64,000 nt of DNA. Origin: Desulfurococcaceae archaeon (GTDB lineage: Archaea > Thermoproteota > Thermoprotei_A > Sulfolobales > Desulfurococcaceae). Positions 43,560-53,147 of the stretch are shown here, one piece after another. The stretch covers positions 1-64,000 of the forward strand of contig JAWBQJ010000002.1 in assembly GCA_038845865.1 (NCBI GenBank), written 5' to 3'. Both the position numbers and the translations under genes were made by a program. How positions within the stretch are numbered: position 1 is the stretch's first letter; each line of letters starts with the position of its first letter. The notes under the pieces are model-generated. The model did no database searches. It was not told the DNA's origin and saw only the letters and a program-made list of their open reading frames with translations.

Positions 43560-44698
43560 ACGGGGCCAAGCTCTCCGTACTGAAAGTGGGGGGATCGCTA
43601 CTCAGAGACGCGAAGTCCTACATCACAGTAGCCGAGTACACTAAGCGCGCATTCCTCGAAAACGGGTTAAAGCCCATAGTAGTTGTGTCGGCTATGAAGG
43701 GCGTCACGGATCTCCTAATAGGCGTTTCCGAGGGTAATATGGAGGCGATTAAAGAAGTTTCCTACAAGTATGTTGAAGTCGCCAAGGAGCTGAATTCTAG
43801 TTACCTCATTAGAAAAGTGAACGAAGAAATCGAAGACCTAGAGAAGGCTGCCAGGAACCTCGAAACTAGCACGCCCGCTACAAGAGACCTGATACTATCT
43901 TATGGTGAAAGGCTGAGTAAGAACGTGTTCGCGGAGGCGCTCGAAATAGTAGGCGTTAATGCCTACGGGCTTGACGCAAGAGAACTTATCGTGACAAACG
44001 ATGTCCACGGAGATGCCACAGTAGACTACAATGCCACAAAAAAGCACCTAGAGGAGGTATACCCGGTGATAGTTGAAAAGCCCGCCATACCCGTGATCGA
44101 GGGGTTTGTGGGAAAGTCACGTAACGGGAAAATAACAACTCTCGGCAGAGGAGGATCAGACTACACCGCCACGACAATAGCCTCCTTACTCTCAATAGAG
44201 GACGTATACCTCGTCACGGAAGTGGATGGCATCCTGTCCGCGGACCCGAGGTTGATTTCCTCGGCGCGGATTGTGCCCGTAATGGACTACGATGAGGCCG
44301 CGGAGGCCTCATGTCACGGAGTTAAGGGAATTAACCCCAAGACCTTTGAACCACTCAAGGAATTCTACGGCTCAACCGTGCACATCGGCTCGTTGAAGCG
44401 CTTTGGTACTAGAATAGTGAAACAGCTACGAGAAGACGTGGCACAGCCCAAGATACTGGTTTACAGGAACCTTGGAGACCGCCCCTACTTAGCCGTTATA
44501 GGCAGGTGCGTGTGTAGAGCGAGATTTCTAGTCAGTGTGCTAGAGCTCTTAGCTGAAGAAGGTATCGAATTTGCCGGTTTAGAAGTACACGTGAATAAGC
44601 CATCTCTACTCGTTTACTTGAAAACCAGCTTAAAGCCGGGTACCCTAATACATCTACATAAAAAGCTACTTGAGGGAGGTAATGGAGTTGAAGCGTAG
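43556..44698 (+). CDS. lysC: Aspartate kinase
   Basis: 380 aa. KVGGSLLRD opens the amino-acid-kinase domain, followed by VVVSAMKGVTDLL, SYGERLSKNVFAEAL, TTLGRGGSDYTAT and VYLVTEVDGILSADPRL. The C-terminal ~80 residues (YLAVIGRCVCRARFLVSVLE, LHKKLLEG) look like a single ACT-type domain, shorter than the two of many aspartokinases. Makes aspartyl phosphate, the committed step for Thr, Met and Lys. Overlaps hom by 4 bases (GTGA). Confidence 0.92.
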   Translation: MNGAKLSVLKVGGSLLRDAKSYITVAEYTKRAFLENGLKPIVVVSAMKGVTDLLIGVSEGNMEAIKEVSYKYVEVAKELNSSYLIRKVNEEIEDLEKAARNLETSTPATRDLILSYGERLSKNVFAEALEIVGVNAYGLDARELIVTNDVHGDATVDYNATKKHLEEVYPVIVEKPAIPVIEGFVGKSRNGKITTLGRGGSDYTATTIASLLSIEDVYLVTEVDGILSADPRLISSARIVPVMDYDEAAEASCHGVKGINPKTFEPLKEFYGSTVHIGSLKRFGTRIVKQLREDVAQPKILVYRNLGDRPYLAVIGRCVCRARFLVSVLELLAEEGIEFAGLEVHVNKPSLLVYLKTSLKPGTLIHLHKKLLEGGNGVEA

Positions 44699-45752
44699 AG
44701 TAGCAGTACTTGGAGCCACCGGCATCGTAGGCCAGCGATTCGTGTCACTACTAGTTGGGCACCCCTGGTTCGACCTCGTGCTCTTAACGGGATCCGAGAA
44801 AAGCGCTGGTAAGAGCTACTACGAAAGCGTTAAGTGGGTGCTCGAAAAGCCGATGCCCCGTGAGTTAATGGACTACAAGCTCGCGCCGCTTGACGCAGAT
44901 GCTATCGTCAAGGAGTCAGTAGACATAGCGTTCATAGCGCTTCCCCCCGAGGTTGCTCATTCAGTCGAGATCGAGCTCGCTAAGCGCGGTGTTATAGTCG
45001 TGTCTAACGCCAGCCCCATGAGGATGGAGCCCGACATACCCCTCCTAAACCCCGAGGTAAACGCCGACCACGTTGAAGTCGTGGAGTACCAGCGTACACG
45101 GAGGGGTTGGAATGGCTACATAGCCAAGGTACCAAACTGCACAACGTCGATCCTTACTCTCTCCCTGAAGCCTCTAATTGACGAGTTCGGCGTTAAAAGA
45201 GTAGTCGCGTCAACGATGCAAGCGCTCTCTGGGGCAGGGTTAACAGGAATTCCTTCCGTTCTAATACTGGACAACTTAATACCCTACATCGAGGGCGAAG
45301 AAGAGAAGGTGGAAATGGAAAGTCTTAAGATACTTGGCGAGTTAACAGGAAACGGTATAGTGCCTAGCACGAAGCTCGCTGTCTCGGCCAGTTGCCATAG
45401 GGTGATGGTATTAGAAGGCCACACCATCGCCACTTTTGTGGAACTCGAGAAAGGTGTATCTGTCAAGGATGTCGCTGAGGCGATGATGTCGTTTAGAACA
45501 AACAAGATCAGGGGCCTCGGGCTCCCAACCGCGCCTGAAAAACCGATTGTAGTTAAAAAGGAAGTAGATAGGCCGCAACCCCGCTTCGACAGGCTCGAGG
45601 GAAACGGCATGAGCATTGTTGTCGGTAGGATTAGAGAGGACAAGGTACTCGGGGGCGTGAAGTACGTTGTTCTAGGTCACAACACAGTGCGCGGAGCCGC
45701 TGGAACGGGCGTCCTCATAGCAGAGCTACTAGTAGCTAGGAAGCTGGCATAG
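44682..45752 (+). CDS. asd: Aspartate-semialdehyde dehydrogenase
   Basis: 356 aa from ATG 44682, which follows GGGAGGT; TTG 44670 is in frame but lies on that site. VAVLGATGIVGQRFVSLL binds NADP; the catalytic Cys is in KVPNCTTSILTLSLKPL and the His in SASCHRVMVLEGHT. Reduces aspartyl phosphate to the semialdehyde used by hom. Overlaps lysC by 17 bases; last gene of the operon. The archaeal/fungal branch by length and motif style. Confidence 0.94.
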   Translation: MELKRRVAVLGATGIVGQRFVSLLVGHPWFDLVLLTGSEKSAGKSYYESVKWVLEKPMPRELMDYKLAPLDADAIVKESVDIAFIALPPEVAHSVEIELAKRGVIVVSNASPMRMEPDIPLLNPEVNADHVEVVEYQRTRRGWNGYIAKVPNCTTSILTLSLKPLIDEFGVKRVVASTMQALSGAGLTGIPSVLILDNLIPYIEGEEEKVEMESLKILGELTGNGIVPSTKLAVSASCHRVMVLEGHTIATFVELEKGVSVKDVAEAMMSFRTNKIRGLGLPTAPEKPIVVKKEVDRPQPRFDRLEGNGMSIVVGRIREDKVLGGVKYVVLGHNTVRGAAGTGVLIAELLVARKLA

Positions 45753-45975
45753 CGTGTATGCTACATCTGGAAAACCTTCTGCTTCGAGAGAATTTAAAAC
45801 TCAGCACTTTTTATAATGAACCAACCACCTACCCCTCCAACGCGAGTAAATAGGGTACTCGGGTTTTACGGGCTACTAGTCAATGGGTTAGAGCCACTAC
45901 GCAGCGCTTGCTCCTCGACTACTTTAGGGAACCCTACGGCTCCTCTTAGGCTATGAGCACCGGTACACGTGTTTT

Positions 45976-46668
45976 TCACCTAGTGCTCTTTTCAAGGAGT
46001 GCTCTAGCCAACTCATTGTGCTTTACGAGTATGTTGAATGCCTTTAAAAGGTCTTTCTTAGAAACAACTATTACCGTATCGGTATAGCACGACTCTATGT
46101 GAACGATATTAACTCCGTTCTGAGCCAGCACGCTCGTAATGTACGCGACCACGCCAGGTATCCACATAACTTCTGGGGGGCTCACGACCACTATTGCTGC
46201 ATGATCCTCCTGGACTTCTATGATGCCCTCTTCTCCTAGAGCTCTTATGAGCTCTCTCGCAGACTCATCGTCAAGGACTATCGTTGTAACGGGACCGCTC
46301 TGCATAACAGCTAGAAATCTCGCCTTCGAAGAGATCTTCGCAACAGCTGACATTGCGTCTTGGAAGCGGCCGGCACCCACAATGACTATCACTACGCCCG
46401 TTCGCACCTCAATGCGGGATTCTGCGAGGATCTTTAAAACCCCCTTGCTCGGGAAGAACGTCTTCTCCTCCATTCTAGAGCGTAGCCTTATTAAGGCCAT
46501 TTTAATAGACTCTTCCGAAACATCGCGGCCAATGAGCTTCGATACTACGGGCTTTAACCTAGTAGCTACTCTAGAGTAATTTATGATGCCCATTTCAAGG
46601 CATTTATACAGTGAAGGATCGCCCAGTAGTACTTCCCTGACGAGACGGGCTACACTATCTTGTTCCAA
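45976..46668 (-). CDS. ACT-domain protein, possible amino-acid-responsive regulator
   Basis: 230 aa. The N-terminal ~80 residues are helical (SVARLVREVLLGDPSLYKCL, ESIKMALIRLRSRMEEK) and HTH-like. The last ~75 form an ACT domain (PPEVMWIPGVVAYITSVLAQ, NGVNIVHIESCYTDTVIVVS) very like the aspartokinase regulatory domain. It sits convergent to thrB-hom-lysC-asd, whose LysC has a short regulatory region, so sensing a pathway amino acid is plausible. TTG start with GGTG upstream; an upstream ATG (46672) stops after five codons. Confidence 0.72.
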   Translation of the reverse strand: MEQDSVARLVREVLLGDPSLYKCLEMGIINYSRVATRLKPVVSKLIGRDVSEESIKMALIRLRSRMEEKTFFPSKGVLKILAESRIEVRTGVVIVIVGAGRFQDAMSAVAKISSKARFLAVMQSGPVTTIVLDDESARELIRALGEEGIIEVQEDHAAIVVVSPPEVMWIPGVVAYITSVLAQNGVNIVHIESCYTDTVIVVSKKDLLKAFNILVKHNELARALLEKSTR

Positions 46669-46914
46669 TCATAACGCACCTTTCATTATTTGTTTCATAT
46701 ATGGTACAAAGTTAAAAATACTGTTGCGAACGTAGGAAATCGAGTCGTATGTGTCAGGACGCGGTGTATAAGAGTGAAGTGCAGGCATGTGAAAAGGCCT
46801 AAAACCCGGCCGGGAACAGGTAATAGGAAGCGTGCACGAAAACTCCACGTACCATATGCAACTGCATGTCGTTGAAACGCCATGCCAATGTAGCGATCTC
46901 GGCATTCAACCTGC
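46669..46914. other. Intergenic stretch with promoter-like DNA
   Basis: Contains minus-strand TATTTTTAAC and ATATATGA (about 46695-46720), probable promoter elements of the ACT-domain gene. No gene seen; the short frames here on both strands have no protein-like content. Confidence 0.45.
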
Positions 46915-48435
46915 CTATGAAAAATGCTTTTTCATCTCTTCATTTCCTGGCATGTTCAATATGGCATCAATGACGTCTTCGACCTGCTTAGCATTCTTGG
47001 TTCTTGCATCATATAATAGCCAGTTCTCCAGGTGATCCCTTCCACCCTCTAAGAAAGATGAAAGCGCCCATTCCATCCTCATCATTCTAGGTAGGATAAC
47101 CCTCTTCATGACTTTCCCCGGTAGTGGGGTTAGTGGCTTTCTGTGAACGCCTTTACCATCGATCCTTACGGGTATTTCAACTACGACGTTGCCGGGCACG
47201 TCTGGCACTGCATCGAGGTTAGGGATATTTACCTGGAGCGGCACTGGTACTCTAACGACCTTGCCAGCGATTTGTAGCTGTAGTAGGTAACATTCTTTGG
47301 GTTTGTCGTTAACTATGGCATCAATTATCTCGGCTATGGACTCGCCGCTGGGCCTTGGCGCGTATTTACTCGTTAACGGCGTGGTCACGTCTAAAACGGC
47401 CTCTCTCAGTTCCCTGAGCTTCATGGTTAAGTGAGCTAAGTACATCGCCCAGCCAATTTCAGAATCGGGGCCACCGTAAGGGCCGTACCAGTACTGCTTG
47501 GTCTTTAAATCCCAGTGATATTTCCAAGTGCCCCCTCTAACCGTGTCGCCCACGGGCAGGACCCCGAACTCCCTGTACATGTCTATTGCTGCAGGTGACA
47601 GGTCTACGTCGAAGGGGTTGTACGTATATGCCCTCCACGTATCTATGTATTCCTCGGAGAGCGTCCTAGTCCACTCATCGAAGTACCCATAAGCGTCTTC
47701 CCCGGAGTACTTGAACTTAGTAAGCCATATTACGTGGTTGAAACCACTCATTTCTACTTCGAGCTCGCCTAGATTAATTGAATTAAGCACCGCTAAATAG
47801 CATTCGTAAGCGTCCGCGGCGCATGCCTTATTAATGTCCTTACCAAGCCGTTCACGTGCTAGCATTATTCCCAATACCTTTACAGCCTTTAAGAAACCGA
47901 GATGTCCGTGACAGAGTCCTATGTACTTGACTTTGGTTTTCCTCGTCACCAGCGTTGAGAGCTCGAAGATCGGGTTCGCCACGTTTATTAGCCACGAGTT
48001 ATCTGCGAGCTCTTCGACATCTCTAGCCAGATTTAACACTAACTTAAACTGGTAGTAGCCCCAAATGGTGTGGTAATCCGAGACCATGTTCCACTCAACG
48101 CTATTAATGCCCCTGTAGTAACCGTGACGTTCCGAGACCTCTCTCATGCGTTCATAGTACCAGTGGCCACCTGCCATGGCCGAGTTAATTACGAAATCAG
48201 CGTCTTTAACCGCCTCCTCACGGTTCTGTGTCCTGTAGACTCTCACATCGCTCCTCCCGAGCTCTTCAACGTACCTCCTGGCGAAGCCGTAGATCGTGGC
48301 GAGCCTATCTTCGTCTATGTCCATGAGCCATATATCGAGGTTACGTAGACTGTCCTTAATTAGCAGGTCCACAATGACCCCGCTCGACCACACGGCACTT
48401 CCAGCACCTATGAACGCTACCTTGATTCGCTCCAT
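46915..48435 (-). CDS. Glycoside hydrolase family 4 (alpha-glucosidase/galactosidase type)
   Basis: 506 aa NAD- and metal-dependent glycosidase. KVAFIGAGSAVWSSGVIVDL is the Rossmann start; LMDIDEDRLA, NSVEWNMVSDYHTIWG, NVANPIFELSTL and the metal-binding Cys in GLCHGHLGF follow. GH4 enzymes cleave glycosides by an oxidation-elimination path and include alpha-glucosidases and alpha-galactosidases; substrate not assigned. Divergent from the prolyl oligopeptidase gene. Confidence 0.88.
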   Translation of the reverse strand: MERIKVAFIGAGSAVWSSGVIVDLLIKDSLRNLDIWLMDIDEDRLATIYGFARRYVEELGRSDVRVYRTQNREEAVKDADFVINSAMAGGHWYYERMREVSERHGYYRGINSVEWNMVSDYHTIWGYYQFKLVLNLARDVEELADNSWLINVANPIFELSTLVTRKTKVKYIGLCHGHLGFLKAVKVLGIMLARERLGKDINKACAADAYECYLAVLNSINLGELEVEMSGFNHVIWLTKFKYSGEDAYGYFDEWTRTLSEEYIDTWRAYTYNPFDVDLSPAAIDMYREFGVLPVGDTVRGGTWKYHWDLKTKQYWYGPYGGPDSEIGWAMYLAHLTMKLRELREAVLDVTTPLTSKYAPRPSGESIAEIIDAIVNDKPKECYLLQLQIAGKVVRVPVPLQVNIPNLDAVPDVPGNVVVEIPVRIDGKGVHRKPLTPLPGKVMKRVILPRMMRMEWALSSFLEGGRDHLENWLLYDARTKNAKQVEDVIDAILNMPGNEEMKKHFS

Positions 48436-48514
48436 AGAACACCACTACGGTAGCATAATTGGTAGCAACTCTATTAAAAACATTAATGCTTATTGCCTTA
48501 ACCAGGTACAGGGA

Positions 48515-50395
48515 TTGGCTTTGAATGACCCATATAACTGGCTAGAGGACCTAAGGGATCCACGTGTTTTAGAGTTCATCAACAGGAAGAATGCAATTTT
48601 TCGAAGCAGGTTTTGTGAGCTTTCAAGTAAGCTGTCCGGCAGAGTGCTTAAATACTACGAAGTGCCCGTCTTGGTGAACGTTCAGGGTAGCTATAGTGGG
48701 ATATTCGCGTTGTTCAGGGAGAGGAAGGGGTACACAGTATACCTGTATAGGAACTTCGAGAAAACCCGCCTTCTCGACTCCAAGAGCCTGGGTAATGATG
48801 TTATCATCCAGTGGATTAAGCCGAGTACTGATGGAAGGCTACTAGCATACGCCTATTCGCGGGGGACAGATGTAGCTACCGTTAGGTTAATAGATGTCGA
48901 AGCGGGCGAAGAGGTCGACAGGCTTGAGGGATCCATTAACGACATTACCTGGATAAACAAGTACGAGTACTACTACACTAGGTTTTACCGTGAAGGTAGA
49001 ACACCCGATGGTATCGAGGCACCGGCTGAGAGGGTCTTCTTGAGGGAAGCTGGTGGTAAGGAGGAACTAGTGTTCGGAGAGGGCCTTCCAACGCGGTATA
49101 TGGTCAGCTTGGAGAGGAGCATTTACAGCGACAGGGTTTTCATCACAGTTCACTACGGGTGGATCAGGAGTAGTGTTTATGCCGGGAGACTACGCGATCC
49201 CTCGACATGGAGACTGGTGCACGATCCCGGAGAGACCACCGTCTATCCCGTGGAGCACGTTGGCGGGAAGTACGTCTTGATCGTTTATGACGGGAACGGG
49301 CTCGGCAGAATCATTAGTGTAGGTGAAAACGGCGAGGTAGAAGAGGTCGTAAGAGAGGACTCCAAGTATCCTCTCGAAGACGCGGTAATTTACCGCGATT
49401 ACATTATAGCGAACTACCTAGTTGAAGCATCATCTGCGCTGAGGTTTTACGACCTAAACGGTAAGCTAGTTAAGGAAATGCGCTTTGATAAACCCGGTAA
49501 TGTAACGTACTTGCAGAGCCTCGGCGAATATTGCCTGTTTAGGTACGTCTCTTTTAACATACCTTACCGGTTGTACGAGATCAGGGGCGGTGAACTACGC
49601 GTAGTTGACGAGAAGGTTGTGGGGGATGTATGCGTAGAAGAGCTCCTCATAGAGTCGTTTGATAAGACACCAATACACGTATTCCACGTTTACAACTGCT
49701 GTAAGAGAACAAATAAGGCGCTTTTAACCGGTTATGGGGGATTCGGGATCTCACACACTCCAAGGTTTCTAGACTACATGTTAGCATTCGTCGAGGACGG
49801 TGGAGAGTACTTCGTGGCGAACATCAGGGGTGGAGGTGAATATGGCCGTGCATGGCACGAAGCCGGTAGACGAGAAAAGAGGGAAAATGCGTATGGGGAC
49901 TTCATATATGTTATAAAGTGGCTGAGAGAGCAGGGCTATGAAGTAGTTATCCACGGTAGAAGCAATGGGGGATTGCTCTGCGGAGTGATGTACACAAGGA
50001 TACCAGAACTCATTAAGGGTGCTATAATAGGCTACCCGCTACTAGACATGCTGACGTACCACAAGTTCTACATAGGTAAATTGTGGACTCCCGAATACGG
50101 TGATCCCGACGACCCCAAGGACAGGGAATACTTATTGAAAGTATCGCCATATCACAACTTAAAACTAGGTGTAAGATACCCGCCGTGCCTCATATACACG
50201 GGTTTAAACGACGACAGGGTGCACCCGGGCCACGCCCTGAAGTTCTCTGCAAAGCTCGAGGACATGGGCGTTGAGCATTACCTGAGAGTAGAAACCGCCA
50301 GCGGCCACATAGGATCGGACCCTGAGATCCTTGCCAGAGAAGGGGCAGACATCCTGGCATTCGCGTACAGTATCTTAGAGTTGAACCCAGGATGA
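48515..50395 (+). CDS. Prolyl oligopeptidase family serine peptidase
   Basis: 626 aa from TTG 48515 (MALNDPYNWLEDLRDPRVLE is the classic N terminus). The frame runs open much further upstream, but that part is antisense to the GH4 gene. Propeller domain ~80-370, alpha/beta-hydrolase domain ~380-626. Catalytic Ser is in VIHGRSNGGLLCG, Asp in LNDDRVHPGHALKFSAKL and His in SGHIGSD. It cuts after proline in short peptides in the cytoplasm, fitting the peptide uptake and dipeptidase genes. TATA-like CTATTAAAAA at 48470-48479. Confidence 0.92.
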   Translation: MALNDPYNWLEDLRDPRVLEFINRKNAIFRSRFCELSSKLSGRVLKYYEVPVLVNVQGSYSGIFALFRERKGYTVYLYRNFEKTRLLDSKSLGNDVIIQWIKPSTDGRLLAYAYSRGTDVATVRLIDVEAGEEVDRLEGSINDITWINKYEYYYTRFYREGRTPDGIEAPAERVFLREAGGKEELVFGEGLPTRYMVSLERSIYSDRVFITVHYGWIRSSVYAGRLRDPSTWRLVHDPGETTVYPVEHVGGKYVLIVYDGNGLGRIISVGENGEVEEVVREDSKYPLEDAVIYRDYIIANYLVEASSALRFYDLNGKLVKEMRFDKPGNVTYLQSLGEYCLFRYVSFNIPYRLYEIRGGELRVVDEKVVGDVCVEELLIESFDKTPIHVFHVYNCCKRTNKALLTGYGGFGISHTPRFLDYMLAFVEDGGEYFVANIRGGGEYGRAWHEAGRREKRENAYGDFIYVIKWLREQGYEVVIHGRSNGGLLCGVMYTRIPELIKGAIIGYPLLDMLTYHKFYIGKLWTPEYGDPDDPKDREYLLKVSPYHNLKLGVRYPPCLIYTGLNDDRVHPGHALKFSAKLEDMGVEHYLRVETASGHIGSDPEILAREGADILAFAYSILELNPG

Positions 50396-50422
50396 CGTGC
50401 TTTCCATCACCGCTACACACGG

Positions 50423-50445
50423 CAAGCTTTTTACCCCGGCGGGGT
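50423..50445 (+). promoter_or_regulatory. Promoter and palindrome ahead of the antiporter operon
   Basis: GCTTTTTACC (TATA-like, 50426-50435) is followed by the near-perfect palindrome ACCCCGGCGGGGT (50433-50445). Its position between TATA and start site suggests an operator; it could instead be the stem of a terminator for the upstream gene. Confidence 0.4.
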
Positions 50446-50528
50446 GTAAGTATTCCACGGAAAACTAGTCGAAATAAGTAATTTACCGTGCCCAGCACTG
50501 CCTAGTCTGCGAGAGGTGATGCACTAAA

Positions 50529-50822
50529 TTGACGTCAATAGTAAGCCTGCTCTTAGAAGTCATGATGGTGGTATACATGACGTCCGCAGTTCTATTCGTA
50601 CTTAGAACAATTAGAGGGCCCACGGTATTTGACAGGGTGATAGCAGTTGACTCCCTAAGCTACGACTTAGTGGTGTTCATGGCAATGATAGCGCTCTATA
50701 CGGGTAGATACGTCCTGGCTGTCTGCATGGTCCCAATAGCTCTCTGGGCGTATGCGCTGGACATTTACGTTTCCTGGTATGTAGAGCAGAAAGTAAAGGG
50801 TGAAGTACGCTGTGACCTATGA
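50529..50822 (+). CDS. mnhF: Mrp/Mbh-type antiporter subunit F
   Basis: 97 aa, three membrane helices. RTIRGPTVFDRVIAVDSLSY is the MnhF/MrpF hallmark. First gene of a nine-gene operon encoding a membrane cation/proton antiporter module related to the antiporter half of membrane-bound hydrogenases. TTG start after GAGGTGATG. Confidence 0.9.
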   Translation: MTSIVSLLLEVMMVVYMTSAVLFVLRTIRGPTVFDRVIAVDSLSYDLVVFMAMIALYTGRYVLAVCMVPIALWAYALDIYVSWYVEQKVKGEVRCDL

Positions 50823-51192
50823 AGTGCTTGTAGAGGTGGCGAGGTACTTTGGTCTATCACTGCTCGTAGTGGGAGGGGTTTTCGAGATCATAGGTGCGAT
50901 AGGTGTTTTAAAATTACCATCTTTTTACCTCAGGGCTCATGCAGTAACAATGACGGTTGTCGGAGGATCGATAACCCCTCTCATAGGTCTAGCTTCGATC
51001 TCCATAGCTGAAGGAGGTGCGGAGGGGGCATACTTGGCTACCCTATGCGTCATAGTAGCTATCTTAATACTAATTACCGCGCCCACCGGTTCACACGCGT
51101 TAGTTAAGGCATCCATTCTAGTTAACTCCGCTACAAGGAGGTGTTTAGAGAAGAAGGGCAGCGAGGACGGAGATTGGAGGCGAAAGAATTGA
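50812..51192 (+). CDS. mnhG: Mrp/Mbh-type antiporter subunit G
   Basis: 126 aa from GTG 50812 (GTG 50800 is in frame but is itself part of the GGTG ribosome site). GAIGVLKLPSFYLRAHAVTM is the family signature. Three helices. Overlaps mnhF by 11 bases. Confidence 0.9.
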   Translation: MTYEVLVEVARYFGLSLLVVGGVFEIIGAIGVLKLPSFYLRAHAVTMTVVGGSITPLIGLASISIAEGGAEGAYLATLCVIVAILILITAPTGSHALVKASILVNSATRRCLEKKGSEDGDWRRKN

Positions 51193-51458
51193 TCTTTACG
51201 CTCATCGTCGTCCTAGTAGCCTCTGCGCTTTCCGTGATTACGGCGTATCTCATCGTAGCGGAGGACGATCTCTTAGTATCGTGTGTATACCTTGCGCTGT
51301 TCGGAGTGTTCTATGCGTTAATATATTACGCGTTCATGGCACCGGATGTCGTGCTGGCCTACATACCGATATCCTCGATAATCGTTCCAGCAATGTTCTT
51401 TACTGTTCTCAGTAAACTAGGGAAACGGCAGGGGAGGCCGAGAGTTGGACAGCGCTGA
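51189..51458 (+). CDS. MbhD-like (DUF4040) antiporter subunit
   Basis: 89 aa from TTG 51189, preceded by GGAGG at 51175-51179 and overlapping the mnhG stop (TTGA). Three helices; VVLAYIPISSIIVPAMFFTV follows the MAPDVVLAY element typical of the MbhD/MrpA C-terminal region. In Mrp this part is fused to MrpA; here, as in Mbh, it is separate. A longer frame from 51141 is less likely. Confidence 0.78.
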   Translation: MIFTLIVVLVASALSVITAYLIVAEDDLLVSCVYLALFGVFYALIYYAFMAPDVVLAYIPISSIIVPAMFFTVLSKLGKRQGRPRVGQR

Positions 51459-52233
51459 GAAAAGGAAAAACATGTTAATCGCGGTGTCTTTGAGTATACT
51501 CATGCTTACACTTAGCTCAGCGCTTTACATAGGTGGTATTTGGTTTCAACCCCTTATTCGTGTAAGGGCGCTTGCAGAGATCGTTCTCCGTAATGCGTAC
51601 AACCCCTGGAATACCACTTTAACAAGCTACTCCTTAAACGCAGTATCTGCGATCATATGGGATTATAGGGGGTTAGACACTATTTTCGAAACTGCAGTGC
51701 TATTGGTTTCAATTACTGGCGTTACGGTCCTACTAGGTGGAGGGAGGTACACGGGTAACGGTGGAAATCACGGCATGGGTCCAGTAGTAGGGTTTTCCAC
51801 TAAGTTGGTCGTGTTAATTACCTTGCTCATAGCCTTTTCCACCGCTATTCACGGCCACTTAACACCTGGAGGGGGATTCCAGGCGGGCGTGATGCTGGCT
51901 GCCGTTGCCGCGCTCTCCATACCCGTCTTCTCCGTTAAAGCTATTTATGCGAAGGGCTTGAAGAAAGAGGCTTTACTGTATTCGAGGTATCTCATGCTGG
52001 TGCTGATCATCGCTGTCGCCTTACTACCGCTAATGGTTACTCTAAAAGCCGGTAATGCCTACATAATGCAGAACCAGGTCAAGGACGCTTCCACGTTTTC
52101 GCTACCCGCGTGGTTTATTGACACGCCACTCGCGGGATCCGTTTTCTTCTACAATTTGCTGGAAGCGCTTGCAGTTGCTTTAGCGCTTTCATACGCGATG
52201 CTACTACTAATCGAGCTAGGTTCGAGGAGGTGA
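51445..52233 (+). CDS. mnhB: MbhE-MnhB fused antiporter subunit
   Basis: 262 aa. The first ~95 residues resemble MbhE (WDYRGLDTIFETAVLLVSIT). From ~115 the protein is MnhB/MrpB-like: HGHLTPGGGFQAGVMLAAVA. Two subunits separate in Thermococcales Mbh are thus joined in one chain here. TTG start overlapping the previous gene by 14 bases. Confidence 0.82.
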   Translation: MDSAEKRKNMLIAVSLSILMLTLSSALYIGGIWFQPLIRVRALAEIVLRNAYNPWNTTLTSYSLNAVSAIIWDYRGLDTIFETAVLLVSITGVTVLLGGGRYTGNGGNHGMGPVVGFSTKLVVLITLLIAFSTAIHGHLTPGGGFQAGVMLAAVAALSIPVFSVKAIYAKGLKKEALLYSRYLMLVLIIAVALLPLMVTLKAGNAYIMQNQVKDASTFSLPAWFIDTPLAGSVFFYNLLEALAVALALSYAMLLLIELGSRR

Positions 52234-52237
52234 CCTG

Positions 52238-52654
52238 GTGGAGCATCTAGTAGGGTTCGCCCTCGTGACTATACTAATAACGTTTATTGTTAACATTGGA
52301 ATAGCCCTTTATGGTATTTTCGCGAAGCGCTCCCTGATAAAGAAAATCATGGCCCTTGTGATATTCAGCGACTCGATTAACGTACTAGCGATAGCCTTAG
52401 GCTACAGGTCTCCAGCTCGTGCTAGTCCTTCACCGCCCATATTAACCAGCATTCCTAGTAGCCCCAGCGACATAGAAGTCTTCACGAGTACCAGCGTAGA
52501 CCCCCTCCCCCAGGCACTCGTCATAACTGCCGTAGTGATAGGGCTTTCCGTCATAGTGTTTCTGATCAGCTTAGTCGTCAAGTACTACGAACACTACAAT
52601 ACTGTGGATTTAATACTGCGCTCAGAGGAGGGTGCAGATGAAGAAGTTATCTAG
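52238..52654 (+). CDS. mnhC: Mrp/Mbh-type antiporter subunit C (NuoK-like)
   Basis: 138 aa. Three helices of the NuoK type with SDSINVLAIALG and DPLPQALVITAVVIGLSV, the MnhC signature. A ~25-residue Ser/Pro loop (SPARASPSPPILTSIPSSPS) separates helices 2 and 3. GTG start 5 bases after mnhB. Confidence 0.9.
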   Translation: MEHLVGFALVTILITFIVNIGIALYGIFAKRSLIKKIMALVIFSDSINVLAIALGYRSPARASPSPPILTSIPSSPSDIEVFTSTSVDPLPQALVITAVVIGLSVIVFLISLVVKYYEHYNTVDLILRSEEGADEEVI

Positions 52655-53147
52655 TGCACTAGCATTGTCACTAACACTGCTAGTAGTATATACGGCGTAC
52701 ACAGGGCGGATAAGCTCAATCACCCTCGTAACTGGTTTAATCATCTCAGTAACGATTTCGCTACTTCTAGCCAAGGAGCAGACCGTCGGTGTCTCTTTTA
52801 AGCCTAGAAGCATCTTGAAGGCCATTTACCTATTCAAATACTCCTACCACTTCCTGATCACGGAAATCAAGGAACACGCGGAGGTGGCCAAGATCATTCT
52901 AGGCACTGAGACACGTATTAGGCCCGGGCTCGTGGAGATACCTCTCGAAATAGAGTCGGGTACTGCGATGGCTATACTGGCGTTGACGATCACCAATACC
53001 CCCGGTACAATAGCTGTGCACCTAGATGTTAACAAGAAATCCATGATTGTGCACTGGATTAATGTGAAGGTAGACGATCCTTCCAAAGCCAAGGAAATCA
53101 TCGTGGGAAAATTCGAGAATCTTGCTAAAAGGGTTCTCGAACAATGA
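52638..53147 (+). CDS. mnhE: Mrp/Mbh-type antiporter subunit E
   Basis: 169 aa from ATG 52638 (GTG 52632 also in frame). Two N-terminal helices and a cytoplasmic domain; TRIRPGLVEIPLEIESGTAM and LTITNTPGTIAVHLD match MnhE/MbhA. Overlaps mnhC by 17 bases. Confidence 0.88.
   Translation: MKKLSSALALSLTLLVVYTAYTGRISSITLVTGLIISVTISLLLAKEQTVGVSFKPRSILKAIYLFKYSYHFLITEIKEHAEVAKIILGTETRIRPGLVEIPLEIESGTAMAILALTITNTPGTIAVHLDVNKKSMIVHWINVKVDDPSKAKEIIVGKFENLAKRVLEQ

Noticed and set aside
48296-48514. N-terminal extension of the prolyl oligopeptidase frame
   Set aside because: It is antisense to the GH4 gene and the classic N terminus (NDPYNWLED) starts at 48515.
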